Source: Blastocladiella emersonii ATCC 22665 (Eukaryota > Blastocladiomycota > Blastocladiomycetes > Blastocladiales > Blastocladiaceae). From it: a stretch of DNA of 64,000 bases. Positions within the stretch are counted from its first letter, which is position 1, and each line of letters opens with the position of its first letter. Shown here in pieces: positions 41,734 through 52,704 of the stretch. A model generated the notes under the pieces. That model saw only the letters and a list, made by a program, of their open reading frames with translations, was not told the origin of the DNA and made no database searches. The stretch spans positions 930,001 through 994,000 of the forward strand of contig JANHCV010000003.1 of assembly GCA_025594325.1 (NCBI GenBank), in the 5' to 3' direction. A program made the position numbers and the translations under genes.

Positions 41734-42454
41734 ATGTCGATGCAGTCCGCGCAGCCCACGTACGGCTACCCGGCCAAGGAGTACCCGAACATCACGCCGG
41801 CGAGTGCGGGCGGGTTGTCGTCGATCACGGAGACAATCACAGCGCCCATCTCGCGTGCGACGTCGGGCCTGGCGAGTCTCGCGGCGCCGCTGACGGACAC
41901 GGCGGCGTACTGGGGCCGGCTCGGCTACGACACGTTCCGCGTGTACTGGGACGCGTACGTGCTGATGTCTCACTCGCATTCCCCCGAAGCAGCACACTCA
42001 CTCCCCCTCGCTCCCCTCCCCGATGCGTAGCTACCCGGTGCTGCGCGCGTTCACGTACGCGTTCGGTGCGCTGACGGCGATCCCGAACCTCATCTTCCTC
42101 ACGTACGCGGCCATCTCGTTCGGGATCGTGGCGACGATCGCGACGGTCGGCGTGCTCGTGGTCGAGGGCGGGATCCTCGGGTTCGGCATGCTGTTCCTCG
42201 GGCCGATCCTGTTCTTCTCGTTCTGGGGCGCCCTGATCGCCGTCGGCCTGTTCACGGCCGCCTTCTACGGCCTGCGCGCCTCGTCCATCACGCTCAGCAC
42301 GGCGCAGTCGGTCACGGGCGACTCGGGCATCGTCGGGGGCAGCGTCGGTCTCGCCAAGAACGCGCTCGCCACGACGGCCGACCTCATGGAGAAGGCCGAG
42401 GCCGTGGTCGTTGGCCGCGAGGGCCTGCCCGTGCCCATCGCCGGCCGCGTCTAA
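41734..42454 (+). CDS. Promethin/LDAF1-like lipid-droplet protein
   Basis: Two exons (41734-41954 and 42031-42454; intron GTACGT to GCGTAG) encode 214 residues. A polar N-terminal third (MSMQSAQPTYGYPAKEYPN to about 70) is followed by YPVLRAFTYAFGALTAIPNL and a dense hydrophobic block of three to four helices (LIFLTYAAISFGIVATIATV, VLVVEGGILGFGMLFLGPIL, FFSFWGALIAVGLFTAAF). A C-terminal amphipathic helix (LAKNALATTADLMEKAEAVV) follows. The PVLRAF...AIPNLIFL start and the Gly-rich paired helices fit the promethin family (human LDAF1, yeast Ldo16/45), seipin partners that mark sites of lipid-droplet formation in the ER. The match is by pattern. The outer edge of the 9-kb inverted repeat (42133) lies inside exon 2, so its last 107 codons are duplicated at the other arm. 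Confidence 0.7.
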
Positions 42455-43005
42455 GTGCGGCGCGTCGGTCGTCGTCGGTCGTCGTTGGTCGCCGTGTCGT
42501 GTCGTGTCGCAGGGCCGCTCGTTTCCTCACCCATCACCCCGTACCATATCATTCTACCTCCCTCCCATCCCGTACGCGCGCGCCCAGAGTTGAGGGCGAG
42601 GAGTTTGTCACGCCGCCGTCGTCGTGTGAGAATCGAAAAACGTGTTTGTTCTGAACCAAAAACCGCTCGCCCGTCTCGACTGAATGTCAAGGTGTCGTGG
42701 CCGCGCGCGACGCGCTCGACGTGCACGGGCGGGAACGAGAAGTTCCCTCGCGCCGTGCGAGTCATTCGTTGATCTGGAACAAGGCGGGTGCGGCGGACGC
42801 GGCCGAGTGGCGGTGGCTTAGACTCGGAGGGTGGCGCAGCCGTCAACTGACTGAACGACGCGTGAACGACCGCTGTATGCCTTTCCCTTGGCTATCGCGC
42901 GTCGCAAAGGAGGAAGGTATGAACACAGAAGGAGATCAAATTACACGCGTGGTTGAGATTTTGGTTACAATGGTAGGTATCACGAACTGAAAACAAAGTA
43001 AGAGC
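42455..43005. other. Intergenic between convergent promethin-like and basic-protein genes
   Basis: About 550 bases between convergent genes (mirrored at 60844-61394). No gene recognised; 42560-42690 is C/G-mixed with a short A-rich stretch (GAATCGAAAAACGTG at 42631). Confidence 0.4.
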
Positions 43006-44052
43006 TCAAGAAACGATGGCCGCGGACCGCAGCACGACGACGGGCGCCACCGAGGAGACGGCGCTCGGGAGGACCTTGACGCCGTGCTTGATCGGGCGCG
43101 ACTTGGACTTGGACTCGTACGACGACACGGAAGACACCTTGACGGTACTGGATGCACCGTCCAGGAGGCTGCCGATGCGAGTCTTGAACGACGACCACCG
43201 CGAGGGAGCCGCAGACTCGTCAAAGCTGTTGTTGGCCAGCGTCTGGTCCGAACCAAACTCCTCTGACACAGGAGCGAGGTTTGGACCGTTGTTGTTGGCC
43301 GACTCGGGGAGCTGAACGACCGCCGCTGCCACCTCCACCTTGACCTCGGGGTTCGCCGCGGTTGGCGACGCACTGCCACGGTGGCCGGCATGGCGGCGGA
43401 CCCAGCGCAGCACTTTGCCAGCGGCGCTGCGCTTCTTCTCGGTCGGAATGGTGGTGGTGGTGTTGGCGGACACGGGAACCTCGGAGACGGTACCCGACGC
43501 GGGAACCTGGATCGCGGCGGCCTGGTCGTTGCTCTCGATGACCTTGAAAGCCGAGGCAACCGACGCGGCCGACTTGGACTCGGCCGTAGTAGCAACAGCG
43601 ATAGCGACGGGGGCGGGCTCGAAGGTGGCGCGCAGGGCCGATACATGCACCGTAGCGAGCGCCGCCTCGAGCTCCGCCGTTGTCGCTACACCACCAAACG
43701 CGGCGACCGACTTGATGGTACCGTCGCCGCGCTGCTGAACGCCGTCGTGATGGACGAGGTGAAGCTTGTCCGAAGACCGCGAGCAGGGCGAACGAGTCGC
43801 GGGCGAGCCGAGCGGAGACGCAAACTGCTCGAACTGCGACTTGAGAGTGCCGACCGAGGAGGTCGGCGTCGAGTCGACGACGCACTCGTCGTTGTCGCTG
43901 TGCTTGGTGTTCTCGGGCGCGTTGCGGCTGGTACCGGTCGTGGGAGCGACCACGACGCGGAACGACGACAGCTGGACCGAGGACACGGCAATATTGGGCG
44001 ACGACGAGGTCGAGGTCGAGGTTGAGGGAGCGAGGGCAAGCTGGGAAGACAT
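43006..44052 (-). CDS. Hypothetical Ser/Ala-rich protein with basic patch (left copy)
   Basis: Single exon, 348 residues from the ATG at 44052. No family was recognised. It is Ser/Thr/Ala-rich and probably mostly disordered. A helical segment lies near VATTAELEAALATVHVSALR, a strongly basic helix KKRSAAGKVLRWVRRHAGHR at about residue 215 could bind membranes or nucleic acid, and a second short segment reads SRWSSFKTRIGSLLDGASS. The C-terminus is valine-rich (VSSVAPVVVLRSAAIVS). There is no signal peptide. A TATA-like CATAAAA lies about 100 bases upstream. The identical copy is at 59797-60843. Codon bias and lack of internal stops support a real gene. Confidence 0.65.
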   Translation of the reverse strand: MSSQLALAPSTSTSTSSSPNIAVSSVQLSSFRVVVAPTTGTSRNAPENTKHSDNDECVVDSTPTSSVGTLKSQFEQFASPLGSPATRSPCSRSSDKLHLVHHDGVQQRGDGTIKSVAAFGGVATTAELEAALATVHVSALRATFEPAPVAIAVATTAESKSAASVASAFKVIESNDQAAAIQVPASGTVSEVPVSANTTTTIPTEKKRSAAGKVLRWVRRHAGHRGSASPTAANPEVKVEVAAAVVQLPESANNNGPNLAPVSEEFGSDQTLANNSFDESAAPSRWSSFKTRIGSLLDGASSTVKVSSVSSYESKSKSRPIKHGVKVLPSAVSSVAPVVVLRSAAIVS

Positions 44053-44829
44053 GGTGTGCGACAAGGTGGTCTTGTGGGGGAAACAATACCTCCTCGGAAA
44101 GTCCTGTTGGAAAGTGAAGAGCGAGAGCTGGAGGGGGTCGGCTGGCCGCGTTTTATGGGACGATCCGCCTCTGCATGCGACCTCCCGACTTTTCGCGCAT
44201 CGACGCGCTCATTGGTCGAGGATTCAAAGATGAATACATGCACTTCCTGGAGGAGCTCATGTGATCCGTGCTGGGTGGCGCAGCAGCGGTCAGCAAAGCC
44301 ACCATCGCGGGCTGGCGCGAACGCGTCGCGTTTCAAGTCCTTGCCGCGAGCCGGGCTCTTGCGATAGCACGCGCGGGTCCAGCTGCGCATCGGGACACGG
44401 GGACACCAACGAGGCATGGCAGCTCGAGGGCGGCGCAGTCATGTTGAAGAGCCACTCGCGGCCACGGGCGCCGCCCATGATCGCGACGCGAACATAGACC
44501 AAGTGGGCCTGAAAGTTCGAACAAACTATCGTCCATGGAGTCTGCTCTATTCATCTAGCGCAACTGCTAGAGTTGCCGGAACCGGGGAGCTGCCGCTGGG
44601 TGCGGGGGCAGCAGACACAGTGCGCATACGACTTCAAACTAGCTCGCCGTTCAATCATGGGAGAGGAGTTCTCAAGCGAGAGGTAGCAGAATTGTAGATC
44701 AAGAGAGCAACGGTGGAGTTTAGGTAGACTATAGACAAGTTTATACAAAAACGCGGCGACATCTAGTTGTAGCGCAGGCGAGCGAACGAGCGAGTGCGAG
44801 TGCGACATGGGCGGCACGGCACCCCTAGC
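44053..44829. other. Intergenic between two minus-strand genes (left arm)
   Basis: About 780 bases (mirrored at 59020-59796), with lower GC between 44490 and 44770. It carries the promoter of the basic-protein gene (CATAAAA on the minus strand near 44152-44158) and the 3' end of the Q/S-rich gene. No gene seen. Confidence 0.4.
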
Positions 44830-45633
44830 TTAGCAGCAGCCGTGGTTGATGGGCAGGATCGTCACGTCGCAGTCGTTGCTGGTGTTGTTGTTGATGGGCA
44901 TGATGTGGAAGTCGCTGCTGCCACTGCCGGTGCTGCAGTCGCCCGAGGGGCCCCAGGTGGCCGGGTTGCCGCCGACAAAGCCGTCGGCCGAGTGGTGGCC
45001 CTGGAACTGGGTCTGCGACTGCGACTGGAACGCGTCGCCGTGGCCGTTGGACCACTGGCCCTGCGACTGCGACTGCGACTGGTGCTGCGCGGCGTCGCCG
45101 TGGCCGTTGCCCCACTGGGTCTGCGACTGGGACTGCTGCTGGGCGCCGTTGCCGCCAAACTGGGTCTGCGACTGCGACTGGGCCTGGTCGACCGAGTGGT
45201 GGTTACCCCAGTTGCCCTGGAACTGGGACTGCGACTGCTGCTGCGCGGCGTCGCCGTGGTGGCCCCAGTTGCCCTGGAACTGCGACTGGGACTGCGACTG
45301 AGCAGCGTCGCCGCCCCACTGAGTCTGCGACTGCGACTGCGACTGCTGCTGGGCACCCGAGCCGTGGCCGAACTGGGTCTGCGTCTGCGACTGGAACTGG
45401 GCCTGGTCGACCGAGTGGTGGCCCTGGAACTGCGACTGCGACTGGGACTGCGACTGCACGGCGTCACCGCCAAACTGGGTCTGCGACTGCGACTGCTGCT
45501 GGGCGCCGTTACCGCCGAACTGGGTCTGCGACTGGGACTGCGACTGAGCGCCGTGGCCGCCAAACTGCATCTGCGACTGCGACTGCGACTGGGTCTGGAC
45601 GGCGGGGACGTGGATGGGAGCGCAGAAGGTCAT
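44830..45633 (-). CDS. Gln/Ser-rich prion-like repeat protein (left copy)
   Basis: Single exon, 267 residues from the ATG at 45633, with a TATA box about 100 bases upstream. After a short start (MTFCAPIHVPAVQ) the protein is about 200 residues of alternating Gln-Ser runs (QSQSQ) ended by an aromatic-glycine module: QFGG, QWGG, QFQG or QGQW. About fifteen such units occur, interspersed with GNGAQQ, GHHSVDQAQ and NGHGDAAQ linkers. The last 50 residues are different (GDCSTGSGSSDFHIMPINN, CDVTILPINHGCC) and carry four cysteines. There is no signal peptide or membrane helix. The composition is that of prion-like or amyloid-forming domains, with regularly spaced aromatic stickers. Function is unknown; condensate, storage or structural fibre roles are possible. 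The identical copy is at 58216-59019. Confidence 0.8.
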   Translation of the reverse strand: MTFCAPIHVPAVQTQSQSQSQMQFGGHGAQSQSQSQTQFGGNGAQQQSQSQTQFGGDAVQSQSQSQSQFQGHHSVDQAQFQSQTQTQFGHGSGAQQQSQSQSQTQWGGDAAQSQSQSQFQGNWGHHGDAAQQQSQSQFQGNWGNHHSVDQAQSQSQTQFGGNGAQQQSQSQTQWGNGHGDAAQHQSQSQSQGQWSNGHGDAFQSQSQTQFQGHHSADGFVGGNPATWGPSGDCSTGSGSSDFHIMPINNNTSNDCDVTILPINHGCC

Positions 45634-47418
45634 CTTGGCGGTGGTTGAGGGAGTGGGAGGCGGTGTGGTGGTGGAGGTTGGGATTGCCGAGTGTGCTGAT
45701 CAGCTGGAAGAGAGGCCGGGGCGCGCCATGGTCTTATACTCTCTCGCTCACCGACGACTGCGACTCAAGAGCAAGTAGAAGTGGTGACGCGTGGCTAAAA
45801 ATGGTCGCCGCGGCCGTCGCGTTTCAGCAGCAGCGGCGCCCCGCAGACCTCGACCGCTCACCGCAAGGCGCGCAGCGGTTCGCGGTCGGCAGCTTCACCT
45901 CTCTCGTGTGGGCTCGCTGCGGATGCGCAGCGGCTCACTGCTCGCCCAAGTTCACAAGTTCCCGTAGCCTCGACCCGCCGCGAACAGCCGAGGGTGAGCC
46001 GGCCAACGCCGTTTCAACTCGGTCGGCGTTGCCCTCAGGACAGTGGCGCAGTCCACGGCGATGATCCATTCGATTCCATTGCATGGAGTGCATCGCTTCA
46101 TTGTAGTGGGCGAGCAAGGGCGCAAGGGAGCGGTGGCAGCGTTCGCGAAGGCGAGACCAAGCGATCAGCGCTGTCTCGCTCCGCTCACGTGTTTGTTCGA
46201 CGCGTCTCCACTTCTCCGTGTTCTTGCACGGTCGAGGCACGAGACAGGAGTGATAGAGACAACAAACGAGATGTAGTTTAATCGCACAGATCGCGGCCAA
46301 CTGACGGTGCGGCTCGGTAGCACGCGTCGTCGCGCCCGCTTGAGCCCGCCCCCGCCGTCGCCTCGCTCGGGACGGCCAAGGACCGGCTCGCCGACTGTCG
46401 CGCGCGTCCCACGCTGCGCCGCGAGAGGGTCAAGTTGAGGTGGATGAGGTCAGAACGAGGAACGGGTCCCGATTAATGGGAACTGCGACACCGCCGCCAC
46501 GACGCACTACTTGGGATGCACCCAAGGTCGCTGCCCCACTCACCCCCAAGCGCGGCGAAACCACCCACAACCCAGCTCCATCCAGCCTGCTCCCTCGAGG
46601 TTGACACCGACCCTAGTCGACCAGCAGAGAGAGTCCCATACTCGCAGCGGTGACGCACCAGCGGTCCGGCTACTCGCTTGGCGAGGTCACTGCGCGGGAC
46701 GGGTGATGCGGCACATGCGTCGAGGACTCTTCGCGGCGCGATCCAGGAGACGATGTCGAGTCGGAGAGACAGCGGACAAGGGAGCGATTGGGTAAGCGAC
46801 CAGATTTGGACGATGGATGCGCGCAAGAGGTGAGGGGGCAGCAGCCGACTGCGAGAGCGGCACACCTCGGATGTACCCGTTTTGCACGCCGCAGGTAGGC
46901 TGATACAATGGGTTGGCTTCCCGGACGGGATGCGAGGGAAACACAAAGGAGATGGAGGAGGAAGGGGTGGATTGCGATGCAGGAGCTGTACGGGGGCGGC
47001 GATCAGCACGCGCGAGTGAAGTGCGAGAGTGGGTCGACGTGTACCAGACCGGCAATGTTGGACGAGAGGAGCAGCGTGTCGATGTTGTAGATGGCCATGG
47101 TCGAGACGCGGAGCGAGCGCGGGGTGAATGTTCTTGGGTGTAGTAGCAGCGAGAAGGCGACGCTGGTCTGTGTGTTTGAGAGGTGAACAAACAAGAGTCA
47201 GCGAGTAGCACTCGGGATGCGGGTTGGGGATGGGTCGTACCGAGTCCCAAAGTAGTCGACGAGTTGAGGTACCCGACGGCCCACCTCGAGCGCGGGTACT
47301 TGAGCCGCACGAGCACACGCGGCACCGTTGAGGACCTGATCGGCCGCGGCGCTGGTGGTGGTTGATCTCTCGAGTCGGCAGCGTGTACCAGAGCCCGACG
47401 AGATGTCGAGGCTGTCGT
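45634..47418. other. Upstream of Q/S gene and region with unassigned coding-like pieces
   Basis: About 1.8 kb (mirrored at 56431-58215). The TATA box of the Q/S gene lies at 45733-45738. Farther left-arm sequence (46470-47320) has minus-strand pieces with protein-like character, e.g. LSLRLDIVSWIAPRRVLDAC and MAIYNIDTLLLSSNIAGL, the latter preceded by a CACACAG acceptor-like site. They could be exons attached to the degenerate array next door, but no complete gene could be assembled. Confidence 0.35.
45733..45738 (-). promoter_or_regulatory. TATA box of Q/S-rich gene (left copy)
   Basis: TATAAG in the context GAGAGTATAAGACC on the minus strand, about 100 bases before the ATG. The same element is at 58111-58116 in the right arm. 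Confidence 0.6.
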
Positions 47419-49949
47419 AGCTACACGAAGCGGCGGCGTGAGCACGCGATTGGTCGACCGTAGCGCGAGCAGGGCGTACGAGCGCTGACAAACCCTTGAT
47501 GATCACTGTGGACCGCCGAGAGCATCGAGCTGCGACACGACCTCCTTGAGCAGCGTGTACGAGCGCTTGTTGAGGACTCGGTCGGCCGTCGTGACTGACG
47601 TCGCACGGCGACATGCCCGTGTTGGAGAGCCCGACGAGATGTTGAAGCCGAGTCGGCCACGGAATCGACGTGGACGAGAACAGCTTGCGCGCACGCGTGG
47701 TCACGATGACGATGTCGTGGCCCTGGTCGTGTGGCACCTACGCGAAACGGCAGTGTGAACACGCGATTGATCGACCGCAGCGACAGCAGAACGTACGAGT
47801 GCTGAGAAAACCCTCGATGATCACCATGGACCGCCAATAGAACCCGAGTCGCGGCTGCTGCCGCCGATCAGGCGCGCGAGAGCGTGAAGGCGACTCGACT
47901 CGGCCGCCGCGTTGATGTTGCAGCACCACGCCATGTTGATGGCCTGGCGTTGCCGAGCTCGGCCAGACTTGGGGTTGATGCGTCACGGCGACTACACGAT
48001 GCACGAGTCAGCTACGAGGTTTCGTTTGCAGGAGCACACGTTGCAAAGTACCGAGAATGTATGCCCAGCTGGCGCGAGAATGGTCGGCGACCATGTGCGC
48101 CGCGTCGGCGACGTGCGCCAGAGCCCGACGAGGTGTTGAAGCTGCCGAACCGCCGCTGAGTCAATCTGGACACCGACGAGGTCATGTCGCGCGCGCGAGG
48201 TGACGATCGTGATGTGGTTCCACCCGTTCTGTGATGGCTACACGAGGCAAACGGGTGAACACGCGATCGGCAACCACGCTCGGATCAGGACATACGAACG
48301 CTGGAGCGTTACCCCCTTGGTTACGTGAACCGCGCGAGTCTCGAGCTGTGGCTGCCGTCGATCAGGTGCACGGGAGCGCAACGTCGAGCTGGTCCTCGAT
48401 CCCGACTCGATGATGAGGAGAAACCGCCGCCGCCGCTTGATCAGTGCGGGCGCGGACGAGAAGAAGTTGCGCGCGCGCACTCGAGGCCTTGATGATGGTG
48501 TCGTGGTGGCGCGACGACTACACGAAGCAGCGATGTGAGCATGCGATCAGTCGACCGCGACGACGACGGAACGTACAAATGCCGAGAAAGTCCTTGACAA
48601 TCACCGCCGAGCGCCGAGCGCCGAAAGCGTTGAGCCGCGTCTACCGCCGATGAGGTTCAAGAGTGTGGTGGCGACCCAGCTGCTGCGTCGATGGCACGGC
48701 GCGACGTCGCCGTGCATGGTCGCGCGAGTGGATCGACCCACCACGGTGGCCACGAGGCCATGAAGATGAGGAGCTCGTCGGGCGCGAGTAGGTGAGACGC
48801 AGTTGCGCGTCAGGCGGCCGAGGACTCGGTCGGCCTTGGTGACGGTGATGGTGATGGATGGCGCCGCGTGGTGCACGCGCGGGCTGGAGCCCGACGAGAA
48901 GGAGAGGGAGAAGACGAGCAGCTGCGGGATCGACGCGGATCAGAACGTTGCGCACGCGCGTTCTTCTGGTCGTGCGGTGGCTACACAAGGCAAAGGAGGT
49001 GAGTGAACACGCGATTGGCAAGCTGCGCGGACATGGGGACGTACGATTGCTGAAGTCGAGCCCCTTGACCACTGTGAACTGCGCGAGCGCCGAGCCCTGG
49101 ACGCCGTGGATCGGAATGAGAAGACGCGATGGCGAACTCGACGATGCATAGACGGTACGGTGGGGCGCCGCCGAGCTTGGCCAGGCTCGCACGTCGACCT
49201 GTCGCGGCGGCCGCGAGAGCATGAAGAAGGCGAGGAGCTCCTTGCGCGCGCGGGCACTTGAGCTGCGTGTGGTGGAGCCCGACGAGAACTTGTCGCGTGC
49301 GGGAGGCGACAATCGTGACCATGGTCACGAACGGTCGCGCGGTGGCTACACAAAGCGAAAGGGTGAACACGCGATCGGTCAACTACGCCAAGATGAGAAC
49401 GTACGATGGCTGAAGTTGAGCTCCTTGACCACCGAAAACCACGCGATCGTCGAGCCCCGGACACCGTCGATCAGGGCACGAGAAGACGCAATGGCGCGTT
49501 CGGCGACGCGTCGACAGCACGGCGGGGCGGCGCCGACCTTGGCCGAGCTCGTAGGTCGCTTCGTTGCGGCGGCCACGGGCATGATGATGACGAGGAGCTC
49601 CTTGCGCGCGAGCGCTTGAGCAGCGAGTGCGCGGCCATGACCATGATGATGGCGAGGAGCGCCTCGATCGCGCGTGTACTTGAGCAGCGGGTGTACGTGT
49701 CGTAGGGGAACTTGGTCGGCCTTGGTGATGGTGGTAGTGGTTGGCGCCGCGCGTGTCGCCGCGCGTACTTGAACCCGACGAGATGGCGAGGCCGAGCCGT
49801 CACTGGATCGCCGACGCGGTAACAGCCGAGAGAATACGTCGCGCGCGTGAGGTCGTGATGGCGCCGTGGTAGTGCTGCGGCTACACGAGGCAGAAGAGTG
49901 AGTATGGGAACGGCCAGCTGCCCAGAGATCAGGTCGTACGAAGGCCGAA
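47419..49949 (-). pseudogene. Degenerate tandem exon-intron array (left copy)
   Basis: Mirror of 53900-56430, read on the minus strand. At least eight 55-65-base cassettes begin GTACG or GTATG, contain (C)ATCGCGTGTTCAC and end TTCGTGTAG or similar. They match this genome's intron style and separate segments of about 200-400 bases. The segments start alike (HDxIVTIVTSRAR...LLVGL) and end alike (LIDGVRGSTIAWFSVVKEL, LIPIHGVQGSALAQFTVVKG), so they are duplicated exons. Frame shifts inside the segments break a common reading frame, so this is a decayed multi-repeat gene. The protein family was not recognised. Confidence 0.5.
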
Positions 49950-51144
49950 CCCGAACTACTTGGGCGCCGCGAACTGCACGAGCGTCGAGCCGTGGACGCC
50001 GTCGATCAGGCGCGCGAGAGCGTGGCGTCGCCGAGCTAGTAGCCGAGCATGGCCGGGCGAGTAGGTCGATCCGTCACGGCGGTCACAAGCATGACGTGGT
50101 CGAGAGGAGAGCGAGCAGGAGGAGAGGAACGAGATGCGAAAGCTCGAGCTCTACACAAGAATTACGGGCGGGATGGCACGAGGATAACAAACGGGAGTCA
50201 GCAACACGATCATATTGTTGTTGCTGGTACGGGGAGGCGTTGCGACCGGGCCGTTCGAGGAAGGGCATGATGAGGATGAGGCAAGTCGTGGTCGCGGCCA
50301 CCGACGCTCATGACAGCCGAGGGAAAGGAACGAGAGAGATGAGAGCGAGCCTCAACCAATGCGTCTCGCCGCCGCCGACGCTCAGGATGAGAGGAGGTGA
50401 AGGGATGAGAGCCCGCCGCCGCGGACGCTCAGGATGAGAGGAGGTGATGGTGAAGGGACGGGAGCGTCGACCACCGACTCGTCTCGCCGCCGCTGACGCT
50501 CAGGGTCGGGAAAGCGAGGAAGGAGGAGATTCGTCGTCGAGATAAGCTTGAAAGTCCCCCGTACCGTTCATCTTCATGCGCGCGCACACACACGGGCAGC
50601 GAGCGAGGCGAGGTGATGGTTGATACATGGTGTTGTGCGGGAGGATGCCCGACCCGGATCGGATCGCGGGCGCTGGTCATGGTCGATGCGTGCGTGCCGT
50701 CGAGTACTTGCGGTTGCAAGGAGTATGAAGGGCGCGAGCGCGAACGTTGGAGGGGGAGGGTAGGCCGTGGGAGTGCGAGCGTGCGGCGGTAGCGGTGGTG
50801 CACGGGCGGGACGGCAAGACGCGCATCGCGACGCGTCTGGATCAGAGTGGTAGGCCAGTGCGTGAAACTACATTTCCGCGCGGATCATAACGTAGCAACG
50901 CCGGGAACGAGTCGCGGCGCGAGACCCGCCGTGCCCGCGCGCGAAATTGTCTCGCGCTGTGTCTCGCGGCTCATCAAGGGTGGCGAAAACGTCCACGTGC
51001 GCTCGCTCGCTCGCTCGCGGAGACCATCGTCGATTGCCGCGGGAAGTGGAGCGCGGTGGCGGGGGACGCGTCTCGAAAATGGAGACAGCCGGGACGCGTC
51101 GCGCCCGATGCGAGACGTCACGCGAGCCGCGCGTGCCGCGCTTC
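49950..51144. other. Inner end of left arm, no supported gene
   Basis: About 1.2 kb (mirrored at 52705-53899). It contains two imperfect direct repeats around GACGCTCAGGATGAGAGGAGGTGA (50380-50450), and CGCG-rich quasi-palindromic sequence near the inner junction (50900-51144). No gene was recognised. Confidence 0.4.
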
Positions 51145-52704
51145 TCGAGACATCTCGTGATCGGTCGGGGACCACCCGGAGACACCACGTGTGCAGCACG
51201 CCGCGAGTTTCGCGAGCCGTCACACAAGCAATCTTATCGACGCGGGAGCGCGAACACCGGACTGACGTATTTGCCGTGGCCTTCTATCAGGCTCTCCTTC
51301 CCTGGCTCTCCATCGATTGGAGCGGTCAACAAACCTGAAAGTCCGTTGGCGCGCTCTGACTGCCTTGAAGCCGCTGAAGCTGGCCACGACGCAGCGCGTT
51401 CAACCGCAGCGGATCCTCCTCGTGCTACTCCCTTCCTGGCACCGTATCAGCGTCACCGATGCACTGGGCCCGTGCTTGCGTCGAGGACACGGACGCGCGG
51501 AAGATCGCGGGCTTCTGACGCGGTACAAAGGGTGTACTTGTTGTGGTTGAGACCCGACCAGTGTGGGCCCTGCCGGGGAGGCGACTGCCGCCGAACGCTG
51601 GTGTGGACAGCTGCATGGCGTGGAAGAAGATCGAGCGGGCTCGGCACACCTCCCCGAAAAGGAGACTCAGAGCGGATCCGGGCGACATCGACGAGAAGCG
51701 GCGAGATTGGGGAGAAGCCGAGCGGGTTGCCCTAATGTATTTCGTTCGAGTTCCATGAGCCGTCACGGCGCGAGTTCTGTTGCATGGAGTCCAGTGTGAG
51801 GAGTGCGGATCGGGGGTCGAGGGTGCGGAGGAAGATGGCGCACCAGCAGGGATCGTCGGGCGGAGCGCAGACCACCTCGAGCAGGCGTGGGTGTCGATCA
51901 CGTTGCACCTGCAGGGGCTGCGACGCGACGCGTTTGACGCTCTCGCGCTCTACACAAGATCACCGGTATTGGACGGCGGGAGTGTTGAGCCCGGAGGCAC
52001 ATGAAGCAAAATGCTGACCGGACCTTCAGCGGTGCCGTGGCCGAGGGGGTAGTACGGACCGGTGTACTCGCGACTCGGCCACGGAGCCGTACAAGCCCAA
52101 TAGCGAAGCGGGACTCGTTAAGGTGGTGTCTCGCCCCACTCCCGTCCAGCTCCAGGAAGGATCTAAACGATGCTAAGGTCACGCATGATGAAGTCGATGC
52201 GGGTGGGACGCGAGAGGCTCGCGGATGGGTCGGCGATGGTTACGATGTTCGCAAAGCGACGGCCCGTCTGGATGTGGCCGACTGAAGCCGGGTGGCGCAT
52301 CTCCAGCAGGGCGATCCTCATACACATGATATGAGTTGGTCCGCCGTGTCACTGTACATGGGCGAGATCATGGCGGCTGCCGCAGGAACAGACCGATACA
52401 GAGGGAGTAGGAGCAGGGATATCGTTGCAGCTAGTTGCCGGGGCTTCTATGCATAGGATTCATGGTCTCTACAATTAACGATTTGGACGTGGGTACGTGG
52501 GAGAGCAGCGATCGACGAGGCGATCACGAAGACGAAAGCACTCAGCAACGGGTCACGTGGTGTGAGCGACACGTTCGTTCTCGACAATCCGAGCCGGCTT
52601 TCAGGATGTCTTTTGACACTGGGCAGTCACCCGTCATGACTCTCATCATGATTCTCGATTTATTCTTAAGAAACTGCACACATTGATCCCGGACGAACCC
52701 CCGC
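51145..52704. other. Spacer between inverted-repeat arms
   Basis: 1,560 bases unique in this window. There are only short, unconvincing frames. No LINE, transposase, tRNA or known domain was recognised. GC is lower than in the arms, especially 52280-52680. Confidence 0.6.

Larger units (their letters stand above)
42133..51144 (+). repeat. Left arm of 9-kb inverted repeat
   Basis: Every base x here pairs with 103849 minus x in the right arm (52705-61716). Frames in the two arms coincide without any indel. One substitution was noticed: A at 46138 against C at 57711 (G would be complementary-matching). The outer boundary is in exon 2 of the promethin gene; the inner boundary follows CCGCGCTTC at 51144. 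The left arm is continuous with the intact promethin gene and is therefore the likely source copy. Confidence 0.97.

Noticed and set aside
44053..44064. Start of the basic-protein gene at 44064
   Set aside because: That codon is TTG; the first ATG in frame is at 44052.
46473..47318. 281-codon minus-strand frame in the arm
   Set aside because: It crosses intron-like signals and switches character; no single consistent gene could be supported.
51145..52704. Gene or transposase in the spacer of the inverted repeat
   Set aside because: Only short frames without domain signatures or local splice style were found.
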